Origin: Pseudoflavonifractor sp. An184
GTDB lineage: Bacteria; Bacillota; Clostridia; Oscillospirales; Oscillospiraceae
Direction of reading: 5' to 3'
DNA length: 64,000 bases
Assembly (NCBI RefSeq): GCF_002160305.1
Contig: NZ_NFKI01000002.1
Location: forward strand, 1-64,000
Part shown: positions 28,674-35,772 of the stretch, in pieces
Position numbering within the stretch: the stretch's first letter is position 1
Layout: each line of letters begins with the position of its first letter
The notes under the pieces: model-generated
Databases searched by the model: none
Told to the model about the DNA's origin: nothing
What the model saw: only the letters and a program-made list of their open reading frames with translations
Translations under genes and position numbers: made by a program

Positions 28674-29291
28674 CTAAAAAAACCGAATCCGCCCCTCGGT
28701 CTGATCGGGGATCAGGTCCATCCGGCGCAGGATGGGGAGCAGCGCCTGAAACAGGATGTACAGCGCCGCCGCCTTGGGGAGAATGGTAATCAGGTTCTTG
28801 GCCAGGCTGGGAATGAACCAGCCCAGGTATCCCCCGCCCCGGACCATGGTGCTCCACACCGAGCCCATGGCCGCATTCACCAGCAGATTCACCACCGCGT
28901 TGGCCAGCACCAGGTTCACCACGGTGATCCGCCGGCGGAAGAAGAACAGGGCGTACACCAGCACTCCCGCCATGGTGGACAGGGTGTAGCCGGGGAAAAA
29001 GTCCCCGGTGGGCTGGAGGACAAAGCCCAGAATATCCTCCACAAAGCCAAAGACCAGCCCCAGCACCGGGCCGCACACCAGGGCGCACACCGACCGGGCC
29101 AGGAAGCCCCAGGTGAGCTTGGTGTGCCAGATGGGGATGCCGGGGATCAGGGACAGGGCCCGGGTCACCGCAATCATCAGCGCCGCAAAGACCAGCAGTT
29201 TGAGGCACTTCATGGCCAGATTGGCCTCGTGCCAATAGGCGGGGGAACAGGGCGTTCGGTACAGGTTCATAGGGATTCGGATTTGCCGCAT
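28674..29291 (-). CDS. folT: Folate ECF transporter S component
   Basis: A 205-residue membrane protein with about six helices, of the folate-specific ECF substrate-binding family. Typical stretches are AALMIAVTRALSLIPGIPIW, GPVLGLVFGFVEDILGF and ATMAGVLVYALFF-like segments. It would bind folates and partner with a shared EcfA/A'/T module encoded elsewhere. The specificity is strongly supported by the THF-riboswitch-like leader directly upstream. The start at 29291 follows a GGAGG that lies inside the regulatory hairpin. Confidence 0.9.
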   Translation of the reverse strand: MRQIRIPMNLYRTPCSPAYWHEANLAMKCLKLLVFAALMIAVTRALSLIPGIPIWHTKLTWGFLARSVCALVCGPVLGLVFGFVEDILGFVLQPTGDFFPGYTLSTMAGVLVYALFFFRRRITVVNLVLANAVVNLLVNAAMGSVWSTMVRGGGYLGWFIPSLAKNLITILPKAAALYILFQALLPILRRMDLIPDQTEGRIRFF

Positions 29292-29294
29292 GAT

Positions 29295-29352
29295 AAAAAA
29301 CCTCCTTCTGTGTTCGGCAGCCCGTTTTGCGGGAATGCCGCACAGAAGGAGG
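29295..29352 (-). terminator. Expression-platform hairpin of folT leader
   Basis: The arms cctccttctgtg (29301-29312) and cacagaaggagg (29341-29352) pair perfectly over 12 bp. On the minus strand the GGAGG ribosome-binding site is in the 3' arm, followed by TTTTTT and then the ATG. The one hairpin can thus act as terminator and as ribosome-binding-site lock. Confidence 0.85.
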
Positions 29353-29378
29353 GAACTTTATCTCCGCTCGGCCCATGC

Positions 29379-29515
29379 GGCAGCGGGATGCGGACCACCC
29401 ACTGCCGCGTTTTGGAAACGCTGTTCGTCCGGCGGACAACTCCCCGTCCCGCCGGCACTGAAGGTCCCCCTGGCCCATTCCAGGCCGGGACCAGCACGTG
29501 TGGCCCTACTCTGCC
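29379..29515 (-). promoter_or_regulatory. Tetrahydrofolate (THF-I) riboswitch aptamer
   Basis: The minus strand fits the THF-I class. P1 is GGCAG/CUGCC; the conserved AGUA follows the 5' P1 strand; P2 is GGGCCAC/GUGGUCC; the conserved GCAUCC lies between P2 and P1 on the 3' side; and a P3 hairpin (ggtccc/gggacc) has a GAAUGGG loop segment, as expected for the pseudoknot. Two extra hairpins between P3 and the 3' P2 strand make this copy larger than the reference aptamer. It controls the folT gene. Confidence 0.8.
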
Positions 29516-29665
29516 AACGGGCAGTATACTCTACTTTTCTGAAAAAAGCAAGGAAATTCTGGAGGGCCCTCCCCCGCCGCCTCCCTCCCTTGTATTTCTC
29601 TGCCAAATATGCTATGATGGCATAACCGTTTTCCACTCCAATTTCATGCTATAACGAGGATCAAT

Positions 29666-30067
29666 ATGGATTATTTTCATCTGAACGCCAGCCGGGAGGA
29701 GCTGCTGAACATGAGCTCCCTGGGGCTGGCCCATCTGGGGGACGGGGTGTTTGAGCTGATGGTCCGCGCCTGGCTGTGCCTCCACGGGAAGGTCAAGGTA
29801 AAGGACCTGCACCGGGCCACCGTGGGCTATGTGGCCGCTCCCGCCCAGGCCGCCGCCATGGAGCGGCTGCTCCCCCTTCTCACCGACGAGGAGGCCGACG
29901 TGTACCGCCGGGGCCGGAACACCGCTCCCCACTCGGTGCCCCGGGCGGCCACCCGGGCCCAGTACCAGTCGGCCACCGGCCTGGAGGCCCTGTTCGGCTG
30001 GCTCTACCTCCAGGGCCGCACCGACCGCCTCAACGAGCTCTTCGACCACATCATGAACCCCCAGTGA
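29666..30067 (+). CDS. mrnC: Mini-ribonuclease III
   Basis: A 133-residue RNase III catalytic domain without a dsRNA-binding domain. LAHLGDGVFELMVRAWL is the degenerate RNase III signature, and LFGWLYLQGRTDRLNELFDHI the conserved C-terminal helix. It matures 23S rRNA in Firmicutes. The heptamer repeat tract starts right after its stop. Confidence 0.93.
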   Translation: MDYFHLNASREELLNMSSLGLAHLGDGVFELMVRAWLCLHGKVKVKDLHRATVGYVAAPAQAAAMERLLPLLTDEEADVYRRGRNTAPHSVPRAATRAQYQSATGLEALFGWLYLQGRTDRLNELFDHIMNPQ

Positions 30068-30069
30068 GA

Positions 30070-30239
30070 GATAGGAGTTAGGAGATAGAAGATAGGAGAT
30101 AAATTCCTAACTCCTAATTCCTAACTTAAAACTCCTATCTCCAAACTCCTATCTCCAAACTCCTATCTCCTATCTCCAAACTCCTATCTCCTATCTCCTA
30201 TCTCCAAACTCCTATCTCCTATCTCATATCTCCTATCTG
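30070..30239. repeat. Degenerate heptamer tandem repeat tract
   Basis: About 170 bp built from CTCCTAT/CTCCAAA-type heptamers. The first 35 bp carry the opposite strand sense (GATAGGAG, AGTTAGGAG); the rest is about a dozen ACTCCTATCTCC-like units. The two halves are complementary, so the RNA could fold into a long hairpin between mrnC and rqcH. Confidence 0.9.
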
Positions 30240-30256
30240 AAACCGAGGTGTTTCCC

Positions 30257-32035
30257 ATGCCCTTAGACGCCCTCTGCCTGTCCGGCCTGGTCCACGAGCT
30301 GGACCAGACGGTCACCGGCGGAAAAATTGATAAGATCTATCAGCCCGGCCGGGACGAGATCCTGCTGGCGGTGCGCACCCCCGCCCACGGGAACGTGCGC
30401 CTGCTGCTGTCCGCCAACCCCAACCACCCCCGGCCCCAGCTCACCCAGATCTCCCGGGAGAACCCGGACACGCCCCCCATGTTCTGCATGCTCCTGCGCA
30501 AGCACCTGTCCGGCGCCCGGCTGCTGGCGGTGGAACAGCCACCGCTGGAGCGGGTGGTGATCTTCACCCTGGAGGCCCTCAACGAGCTGGGGGACCGGGT
30601 GGAGCGCAGGCTGGTGCTGGAGGCCATCGGCCGCCGGTCCAACCTGATCCTGCTGGACGAGTCCGGCCGCATCCTGGACTGCATGCGGCGGGTGGAGTCC
30701 AGCCTGGGGACCGGAAACGCCAATCAGCGCTCCCTGCTGCCCGGCATGTTCTACCGCCTCCCCCCCGCCCAGGAGAAGCTGGACCCCACCGCCCAGAGCC
30801 GGGAGGAGCTGGAGCGCCTGCTCTCCGCCGCCCCGGAGGAGGCCCAGGCGGACAAGTGGCTGCTGGACACCTTCAGCGGCCTGTCCCCCCTGGTGTGCCG
30901 GGAGCTGGCCTTCCAGGCGGGGGGCGCCACCGACCTGCGCCTGAACGTGCTGGGACCGGCCGGCCGGACACGGCTGCTGGACAGCCTGGAGGGGCTGCTC
31001 GCCCTAGTCCGGGAACACCGCCTCTCCCCCACCCTGCTCAGCCGGGACGGGGCCCCCTGGGACTTTACCTTCTTCCCGGTGGCCCAGTACGGAGCCCTGG
31101 TGGAGTGCACCCCCTTCCCCTCTTTTTCGGAGCTGCTGGACCGGTTCTATGAGCAGCGGGAGCACCTGGAGCGGGTGAAGCAGCGGGGGCAGGATCTGAT
31201 CCGCTCGGTGACCACCGCAAGGGACCGCACCGCCCGCAAGATCGCCCACCAGGAGCAGGAGCTCGCCGCCACCCAGGACCGGGAGCGGCTGCGGGAGCTG
31301 GGGGACATCCTCACCTCCAACCTCTACCAGATGGAGCGGGGAATGGCCCGGCTGCGCACCGTGGACTTCTACGACCCGGAGGGAAAAGAGGTGGACATCC
31401 AGCTGGACCCCCTCCTCACCCCCCAGCAGAACGCCGCCAAGTATTATAAGGAGTACAACAAGGCAAAGACCGCCGAGGTGATGCTCACCCAGCAGCTGGA
31501 GAAAAACCGCCGGGAACTGGAGTACCTCAACAGCGTCCTGGACACCATCCCCCTGGCCGAGGGGGAGAAGGACCTCAGTGAGATCCGTCAGGAGCTCACC
31601 GACACCGGCTATCTCCGCCGCCCCTCCAAGGTCAAGGGCCGGGAAAAGCGGGTGGTCTCCAAGCCCATGGAGTTCCGCTCCTCCTCCGGCCTGCGCATCT
31701 CGGTGGGCAAGAACAACACCCAGAACGACCTGCTCACCTGCAAGCAGGCCTTCAAGAGCGACATCTGGTTCCACACCCAGAAGATCCACGGCTCCCACGT
31801 GATCCTGTGGACCGAGGGGCGGGAGCCCGACCTGCAGAGCGTCCAGGAGGCCGCCTGTCTGGCCGCCTGGTTCTCCCAGGCCCGGGACAGCAGCAAGGTG
31901 CCGGTGGACTACACCCCGGTGAAGTATGTGAAAAAGCCCGGCGGGGCCCGGCCGGGTATGGTGATCTACACCACCTACGAGACCGCCTGGGTCACTCCGG
32001 ACGGGGAGCTGGCCAGGCGGCTCCGGGTCCGCTGA
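30257..32035 (+). CDS. rqcH: NFACT protein RqcH (FbpA-like ribosome quality control factor)
   Basis: A 592-residue NFACT protein. The N-terminal NFACT-N region begins MPLDALCLSGLVHEL and includes GGKIDKIYQPGRDEIL and PPMFCMLLRKHLSGARL; helix-hairpin and coiled-coil segments span about 290-430; the C-terminal NFACT-R domain has FRSSSGLRISVGKNNTQND, SDIWFHTQKIHGSHVIL and the basic end. RqcH adds alanine tails to peptides on stalled 50S subunits. The ATG at 30257 is preferred, with GAGGTG before it; a GTG at 30248 would overlap that site. Confidence 0.93.
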   Translation: MPLDALCLSGLVHELDQTVTGGKIDKIYQPGRDEILLAVRTPAHGNVRLLLSANPNHPRPQLTQISRENPDTPPMFCMLLRKHLSGARLLAVEQPPLERVVIFTLEALNELGDRVERRLVLEAIGRRSNLILLDESGRILDCMRRVESSLGTGNANQRSLLPGMFYRLPPAQEKLDPTAQSREELERLLSAAPEEAQADKWLLDTFSGLSPLVCRELAFQAGGATDLRLNVLGPAGRTRLLDSLEGLLALVREHRLSPTLLSRDGAPWDFTFFPVAQYGALVECTPFPSFSELLDRFYEQREHLERVKQRGQDLIRSVTTARDRTARKIAHQEQELAATQDRERLRELGDILTSNLYQMERGMARLRTVDFYDPEGKEVDIQLDPLLTPQQNAAKYYKEYNKAKTAEVMLTQQLEKNRRELEYLNSVLDTIPLAEGEKDLSEIRQELTDTGYLRRPSKVKGREKRVVSKPMEFRSSSGLRISVGKNNTQNDLLTCKQAFKSDIWFHTQKIHGSHVILWTEGREPDLQSVQEAACLAAWFSQARDSSKVPVDYTPVKYVKKPGGARPGMVIYTTYETAWVTPDGELARRLRVR

Positions 32036-32058
32036 ACAATCTCACATTTTTCCATTTT

Positions 32059-32103
32059 AAAGCTGTGGGAGCATCCGGAATCTGGATGTTTCCACAGCTT
32101 TTT
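32059..32103 (+). terminator. rqcH terminator
   Basis: Stem aaagctgtgg / ccacagcttt with a long loop and a T-tail, 24 bp after the stop. Confidence 0.75.
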
Positions 32104-32299
32104 CCACAGAAAAGAATTTTATGCGTGAAAATTTCCCCGGAAATTCTCGGAGATTCGACGGGGTATGACGAAAAAACACTCTCGCGTCCTCGAAACCAGG
32201 CGAAATGTGAGATATTTTTTCGACCAGTTTTTCTTCCTCTTTCCACAGGCACACTATATAATGTGGTCATGTGTTCTAAAGGAGAGGAGAAAACGCTAC

Positions 32300-32569
32300 A
32301 TGATGGAAATTAAAATTGCATCCCGTACCTGCCCGGACGAGCTGGGCCGCTCCCGAACCTTTCACTATTCCCTTACGGTGGATACCGTGGAGTCGGGAGC
32401 TTTTTCCTGCGAAAACTATGGCGTAAAGATCTCCGAGGATGACGGAGACACCGCCGCCGTCCCCGGAATCACCACCAGCGCTCTGCGGATCGACGAGCTG
32501 ATGACCCTGTTGGTAGAGCACGGCGTGGGTCCCGCCTCTCTGCGGGATGTGGTGGACGACTGGCTGTAA
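32300..32569 (+). CDS. DUF6514-like small protein
   Basis: An 89-residue acidic protein resembling the clostridial DUF6514 family (YSLTVDTVESGAFSCENYGV, ITTSALRIDELMTLL, GVGPASLRDVVDDWL). The start is taken at 32300 with AGGAG at 32285-32289. A TATAAT at 32257-32262 suggests its own promoter, although the -35 is poor. The function is unknown. Confidence 0.75.
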   Translation: MMEIKIASRTCPDELGRSRTFHYSLTVDTVESGAFSCENYGVKISEDDGDTAAVPGITTSALRIDELMTLLVEHGVGPASLRDVVDDWL

Positions 32570-32616
32570 TGTTTCTCTGGCCGCTTGGTTTTTCCCGCAT
32601 GTGCCGGTCTCTCAGC

Positions 32617-32656
32617 AAAAAAGCTGACCCATCTCACTGGATGGGTCAGCTTTTTT
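32617..32656. terminator. Terminator hairpin, left copy at element D
   Basis: A 40-bp palindrome (aaaaaagctgacccat / atgggtcagctttttt). It differs from the copy at 32878-32917 at only two loop bases. Confidence 0.9.
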
Positions 32657-32877
32657 CAGGCTGTCGAAAAAGTCCAAAGACTTTTCCGACAGCCTGAAAA
32701 AATGCCAATACTTTCCCGCCGCTGCGCGGCGGAAAAGTCCTCGCTGCGCTCGCTGAATGCCTTGCCTTGCAAGGCATTCAGGGCATTCGTTCCCACTCGA
32801 GGCGGGCTGCCGCCCCCTCGAGCTCCCCCGCCCTAACTTGAGCGGATTCACCTATACAGAGGTTTTTTGACAAGCTG
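32657..32877 (-). repeat. Terminator-associated element, copy D (full length)
   Basis: A 221-bp element in the orientation of copy C, from CAGGCTGTCGAAAAAGTCC to GGTTTTTTGACAAGCTG. It carries the same internal hairpins and the shared gggctgccgccccctcgag core. It lies between two near-identical terminators and between convergent genes. Confidence 0.92.
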
Positions 32878-32917
32878 AAAAAAGCTGACCCATCCTACTG
32901 GATGGGTCAGCTTTTTT
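32878..32917. terminator. Terminator hairpin, right copy at element D
   Basis: Near-perfect duplicate of 32617-32656, 37 bp after the decarboxylase alpha-subunit stop on the minus strand. Confidence 0.88.
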
Positions 32918-32954
32918 ATTCTTTCACTTACAGCAACGCTGGCCGGGAGTACAC

Positions 32955-34964
32955 TCAGCCCAGAACCACCAGCAGATCGTCGGTGTTGACGGTGGCGCCG
33001 GTGGCCACAGCGATGGACTTGACCGTGCCGTCCACAGGGGCGGACACCTCGATCTCCATCTTCATGGCCTCCAGCACGATGAGCACGTCGCCCGCCTTCA
33101 CGGACTGGCCCACAGAGCACTCCACCTTGAAGATGCTGCCGGGCATGGGGCTGTTCACCGCAGTCTCACCGGCGGCGGGAGCCGCAGCCGCAGGAGCGGG
33201 AGCAGCGGCGGGAGCCGGCGCGGGGGCAGGAGCAGGCGCAGCCGGGGCCGCGGCGGGCGCGGGCGCAGGGGCGGGAGCCGGTGCGGGGGCCGCGACGGGA
33301 GCAGCCACAGGAGCGGCAGCCACGGGGGCGGCGGGGCCGTCCGCCTTGGCCACGGAGACCTGGAAGGGCTTGCCGTCAATGGTCACGGTGAAGGAGCCGG
33401 TCAGGTCCTCACGCTTGCCCATCTTCAGGTAGGCAGGCTGATAAGAGGCGGCGAACTGAGGAATGGGACGGCTGGTGTAGCCGGGCACCGCGGGGGCGGG
33501 CACCTCGGTGTAGTACACGTGGCCCTGCCAGGCGGGGATGGGGGCCATATCCTCCAGCTTGGGGGCGGGAGCAGCCTCCTTCTTGGGCTCCGCCTTCTTA
33601 GCCTCCTCCTTGGGCGGGAAGCCGGCCTCGCGGTCCTTGAAGAAGGCCATGGCCACCTGGGGGAAGGCGATGTAGCTCAGGACGTCCTCGTCGCTCTTGG
33701 CGGTGGCGCCCAGCTCCTTCTTGGTCTTCTCAAACTCGGGCTCCAGGGAGTCGGCATAGCGGCCCTTCACCACAGGGGTGTCGCCCAGGATCTTCTTCTG
33801 AATATCGGGGTCGATGGGGGCGGGAGTACGGCCGTACTCGCCGCGGCAGTAGGCCTTGATCTCCTTGCCCACCACCTTGTAGCGCTCGCCGGCCAGCACG
33901 TTCTGCACGGCCTGAGAGCCCACCATCTGGCTGGTGGGGGTGACCAGGGGAGGATAGCCCAGGTCGGCGCGGACCTTGGGGGTCTCGGCCAGGGCCTCGT
34001 CCAGCTTGTCCATGGCGTTCATCATCTTCAGCTGGGAGATCAGGTTGGACAGCATGCCGCCGGGGATCTGATAGTTCAGGCACTGGGTGTCGGTGGACAT
34101 GGAGATGGGGTCCAGAGTGCCGTCCTTCAGGAAGTCGGCGCGGACGCCCTTGAAGAAGTCGGCCATCTCCACCAGAACCTTGTCGTCCAGATCCACCTGG
34201 TAGCCCAGCTGACGCAGGGCGTAAGCCAGAGTCTCGGTGGCGGGCTGGGAGGTGCCGCCGGAGAAGGGGGAGATAGCGGTGTCGATCACATCGGCGCCGG
34301 CCTCCACCGCCTTCAGGTCGGTCATGAAGGCCAGACCGGTGGTGCAGTGGGTGTGGATGACCAGAGGCAGCTCGGGCACCGCATCCTTGATGGCGGAGAC
34401 CAGATCATAGGCGTCCTTGGGGCCCATGATACCGGCCATATCCTTGATGCAGATGGACTGCACACCCATGCTCTTCAGGTCCTTCACCATCTGGACGTTC
34501 TTCTCCAGGGTGTGAACCGGGCTGGTGGTGAAGCAGATGGTGCCGGAGGCGTGGGCGCCCTGCTTGTTGGTCTCGTCAATGGCCACCTCCAGATTGCGCA
34601 CGTCGTTGAGTGCGTCAAAAATCCGGATGATGTCGATGCCGTTCTTCACGGAGTACTCCACAAACTTGCGCACCACGTCGTCGGGGTAGTGCTTATAGCC
34701 CAGGATGTTCTGGCCGCGGAGCAGCATCTGCAGCTTGGTGTTGGGCATCTTGGCGCGGATCTTGCGCAGCCGCTCCCAGGGGTCCTCCCGCAGATAGCGC
34801 AGGCATACGTCAAAGGTGGCGCCGCCCCACACCTCGGCGGAGTAGAAGCCGGCCTTATCCATGGTCTCCAGGATGGGCTCAAACTTGTCGTAGGGGAGGC
34901 GGGTTGCGATCAGCGACTGGTTCGCGTCGCGCAGTACCGTCTCCGTAAACTGTACCTTTCTCAT
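32955..34964 (-). CDS. oadA: Biotin-dependent oxaloacetate/carboxylic acid decarboxylase alpha subunit
   Basis: A 669-residue carboxyltransferase. The HMGL-like barrel starts at residue 1 (VQFTETVLRDANQSLIATR) and contains the metal motif IHTHCTTGL (about 208-216). The conserved carboxyltransferase domain ends near 450. An Ala/Pro-rich linker of about 65 residues (about 530-600) leads to a C-terminal biotinyl domain with the biotin-lysine motif EAMKM. It transfers CO2 from the substrate to biotin for the Na+-pumping beta subunit. The beta and gamma genes lie 12 kb away (46712-48001). Confidence 0.92.
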   Translation of the reverse strand: MRKVQFTETVLRDANQSLIATRLPYDKFEPILETMDKAGFYSAEVWGGATFDVCLRYLREDPWERLRKIRAKMPNTKLQMLLRGQNILGYKHYPDDVVRKFVEYSVKNGIDIIRIFDALNDVRNLEVAIDETNKQGAHASGTICFTTSPVHTLEKNVQMVKDLKSMGVQSICIKDMAGIMGPKDAYDLVSAIKDAVPELPLVIHTHCTTGLAFMTDLKAVEAGADVIDTAISPFSGGTSQPATETLAYALRQLGYQVDLDDKVLVEMADFFKGVRADFLKDGTLDPISMSTDTQCLNYQIPGGMLSNLISQLKMMNAMDKLDEALAETPKVRADLGYPPLVTPTSQMVGSQAVQNVLAGERYKVVGKEIKAYCRGEYGRTPAPIDPDIQKKILGDTPVVKGRYADSLEPEFEKTKKELGATAKSDEDVLSYIAFPQVAMAFFKDREAGFPPKEEAKKAEPKKEAAPAPKLEDMAPIPAWQGHVYYTEVPAPAVPGYTSRPIPQFAASYQPAYLKMGKREDLTGSFTVTIDGKPFQVSVAKADGPAAPVAAAPVAAPVAAPAPAPAPAPAPAAAPAAPAPAPAPAPAAAPAPAAAAPAAGETAVNSPMPGSIFKVECSVGQSVKAGDVLIVLEAMKMEIEVSAPVDGTVKSIAVATGATVNTDDLLVVLG

Positions 34965-35081
34965 GTTGAATCGACCTCCAAATACTCTTTGGTATTCTCA
35001 GAAAATTCGGATCTGCCTTCTCACTCAGCATTCCGGTCTGTGGCGCCGGCCCCAAGCTCGCCGGAAAACTCACTGGTATCT

Positions 35082-35110
35082 ATTTTAGTATATCTTCCGC
35101 CGCAACGCAA
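35082..35110 (-). promoter_or_regulatory. Candidate oadA promoter
   Basis: On the minus strand TTGCGT (plus 35105-35110) and TAAAAT (plus 35082-35087) are 17 bp apart, about 117 bp upstream of the start. Confidence 0.5.
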
Positions 35111-35146
35111 CCCCTTAAGTGGAAAACCTTACAATTTTCCCGGGGC

Positions 35147-35195
35147 AAAAAAAGAAAAACACCGCGGTCAGCCGGGAAGAAAGCTGCCGCGGTGT
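35147..35195 (-). terminator. Terminator of 43-residue protein gene
   Basis: Stem acaccgcgg / ccgcggtgt with A/T-rich flanks; the minus strand has a long T-rich tail. It lies 36 bp after the small gene's stop. Confidence 0.85.
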
Positions 35196-35230
35196 CTATA
35201 TGTCCAGAACTGCAGTGCCGGGACTGTTCG

Positions 35231-35362
35231 TCACCGCTCGCTGCATGTATGGTCCTCCTTGTAGCCGTAGTAGGACTCCTCGCCGAAGATCAGATCGTCG
35301 ATGTCCCGGTCCTCCCGAACACGGCTCCAGATATTGTTGGGCTCACGCTTCACCATTGTCAT
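35231..35362 (-). CDS. 43-residue small protein, unknown
   Basis: An open frame of 43 codons plus stop, too short for many gene callers. It starts MTMVKREPNNIW and continues with an acidic/aromatic stretch (DIDDLIFGEESYYGYKED), ending with one cysteine. A strong AGGAGGAGGTGA site precedes the ATG. It has its own promoter (35626-35655) and terminator (35147-35195), so it is a complete transcription unit. There is no signal peptide or membrane segment. The family is not recognised. Confidence 0.75.
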   Translation of the reverse strand: MTMVKREPNNIWSRVREDRDIDDLIFGEESYYGYKEDHTCSER

Positions 35363-35625
35363 GCTTCTCACCTCCTCCTTTCTGTATTTTGGGTATAAAA
35401 ATACCACCGCCGCCTACCGCAAACGATGGAACAAAGTTTTGAGTTCGTATGAGCCTGTGGGAATTCACTCTTACGCACACACCAATGCTCCAGCACGTCC
35501 GCTCTGGTCCTTCCGGGTCCCCTGCTTCTCCATCTGCTGAGCCATTGGTCTTCACTCCATTCTCTCGTGGTAGCGTTCTTCGCCCGCACGCCGGGGCGCG
35601 TCCAGTTTCTCTTTGGACGTTCGTT
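35363..35625 (-). other. Long 5' leader of the small-protein gene
   Basis: About 250 nt of transcribed leader between the promoter and the small ORF. It contains a 24-codon frame (minus 35545 to 35471, start MAQQMEKQG) preceded by GGAGTGA, which could be a leader peptide. This is weakly supported. No known riboswitch was recognised. Confidence 0.4.
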
Positions 35626-35655
35626 ATTGTAAACCCAAACCTGTCATTTTGTCAA
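35626..35655 (-). promoter_or_regulatory. Promoter of small-protein transcription unit
   Basis: On the minus strand TTGACA (plus 35650-35655) and TACAAT (plus 35626-35631) with an 18-bp spacer in a locally AT-rich stretch. Confidence 0.75.
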
Positions 35656-35718
35656 GTGCTTTTTTCAAATTTTGCAAAACATTTTTCTTGTTCCTGCAAA
35701 ACGCCCCATCTTCTGCCG

Positions 35719-35762
35719 AAAAAGGCGGGGCCCAGGCGTGTGAAAATACGCCTGGGCCCCGC
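35719..35762 (-). terminator. Terminator of wall-polymer operon
   Basis: A 15-bp GC stem (gcggggcccaggcgt / acgcctgggccccgc) with a T-run on the minus strand, directly after the GT-CsaB gene. Confidence 0.92.
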
Positions 35763-35772
35763 ACATCCGTCA

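Noticed and set aside
30070-30239. CRISPR array
   Set aside because: The repeats are heptamers without unique spacers of constant length, and no cas genes are present.
35343-35555. 70-codon minus-strand ORF in the leader of the small-protein gene
   Set aside because: It overlaps the better supported 43-codon gene, lacks a ribosome-binding site and has no protein-like composition.
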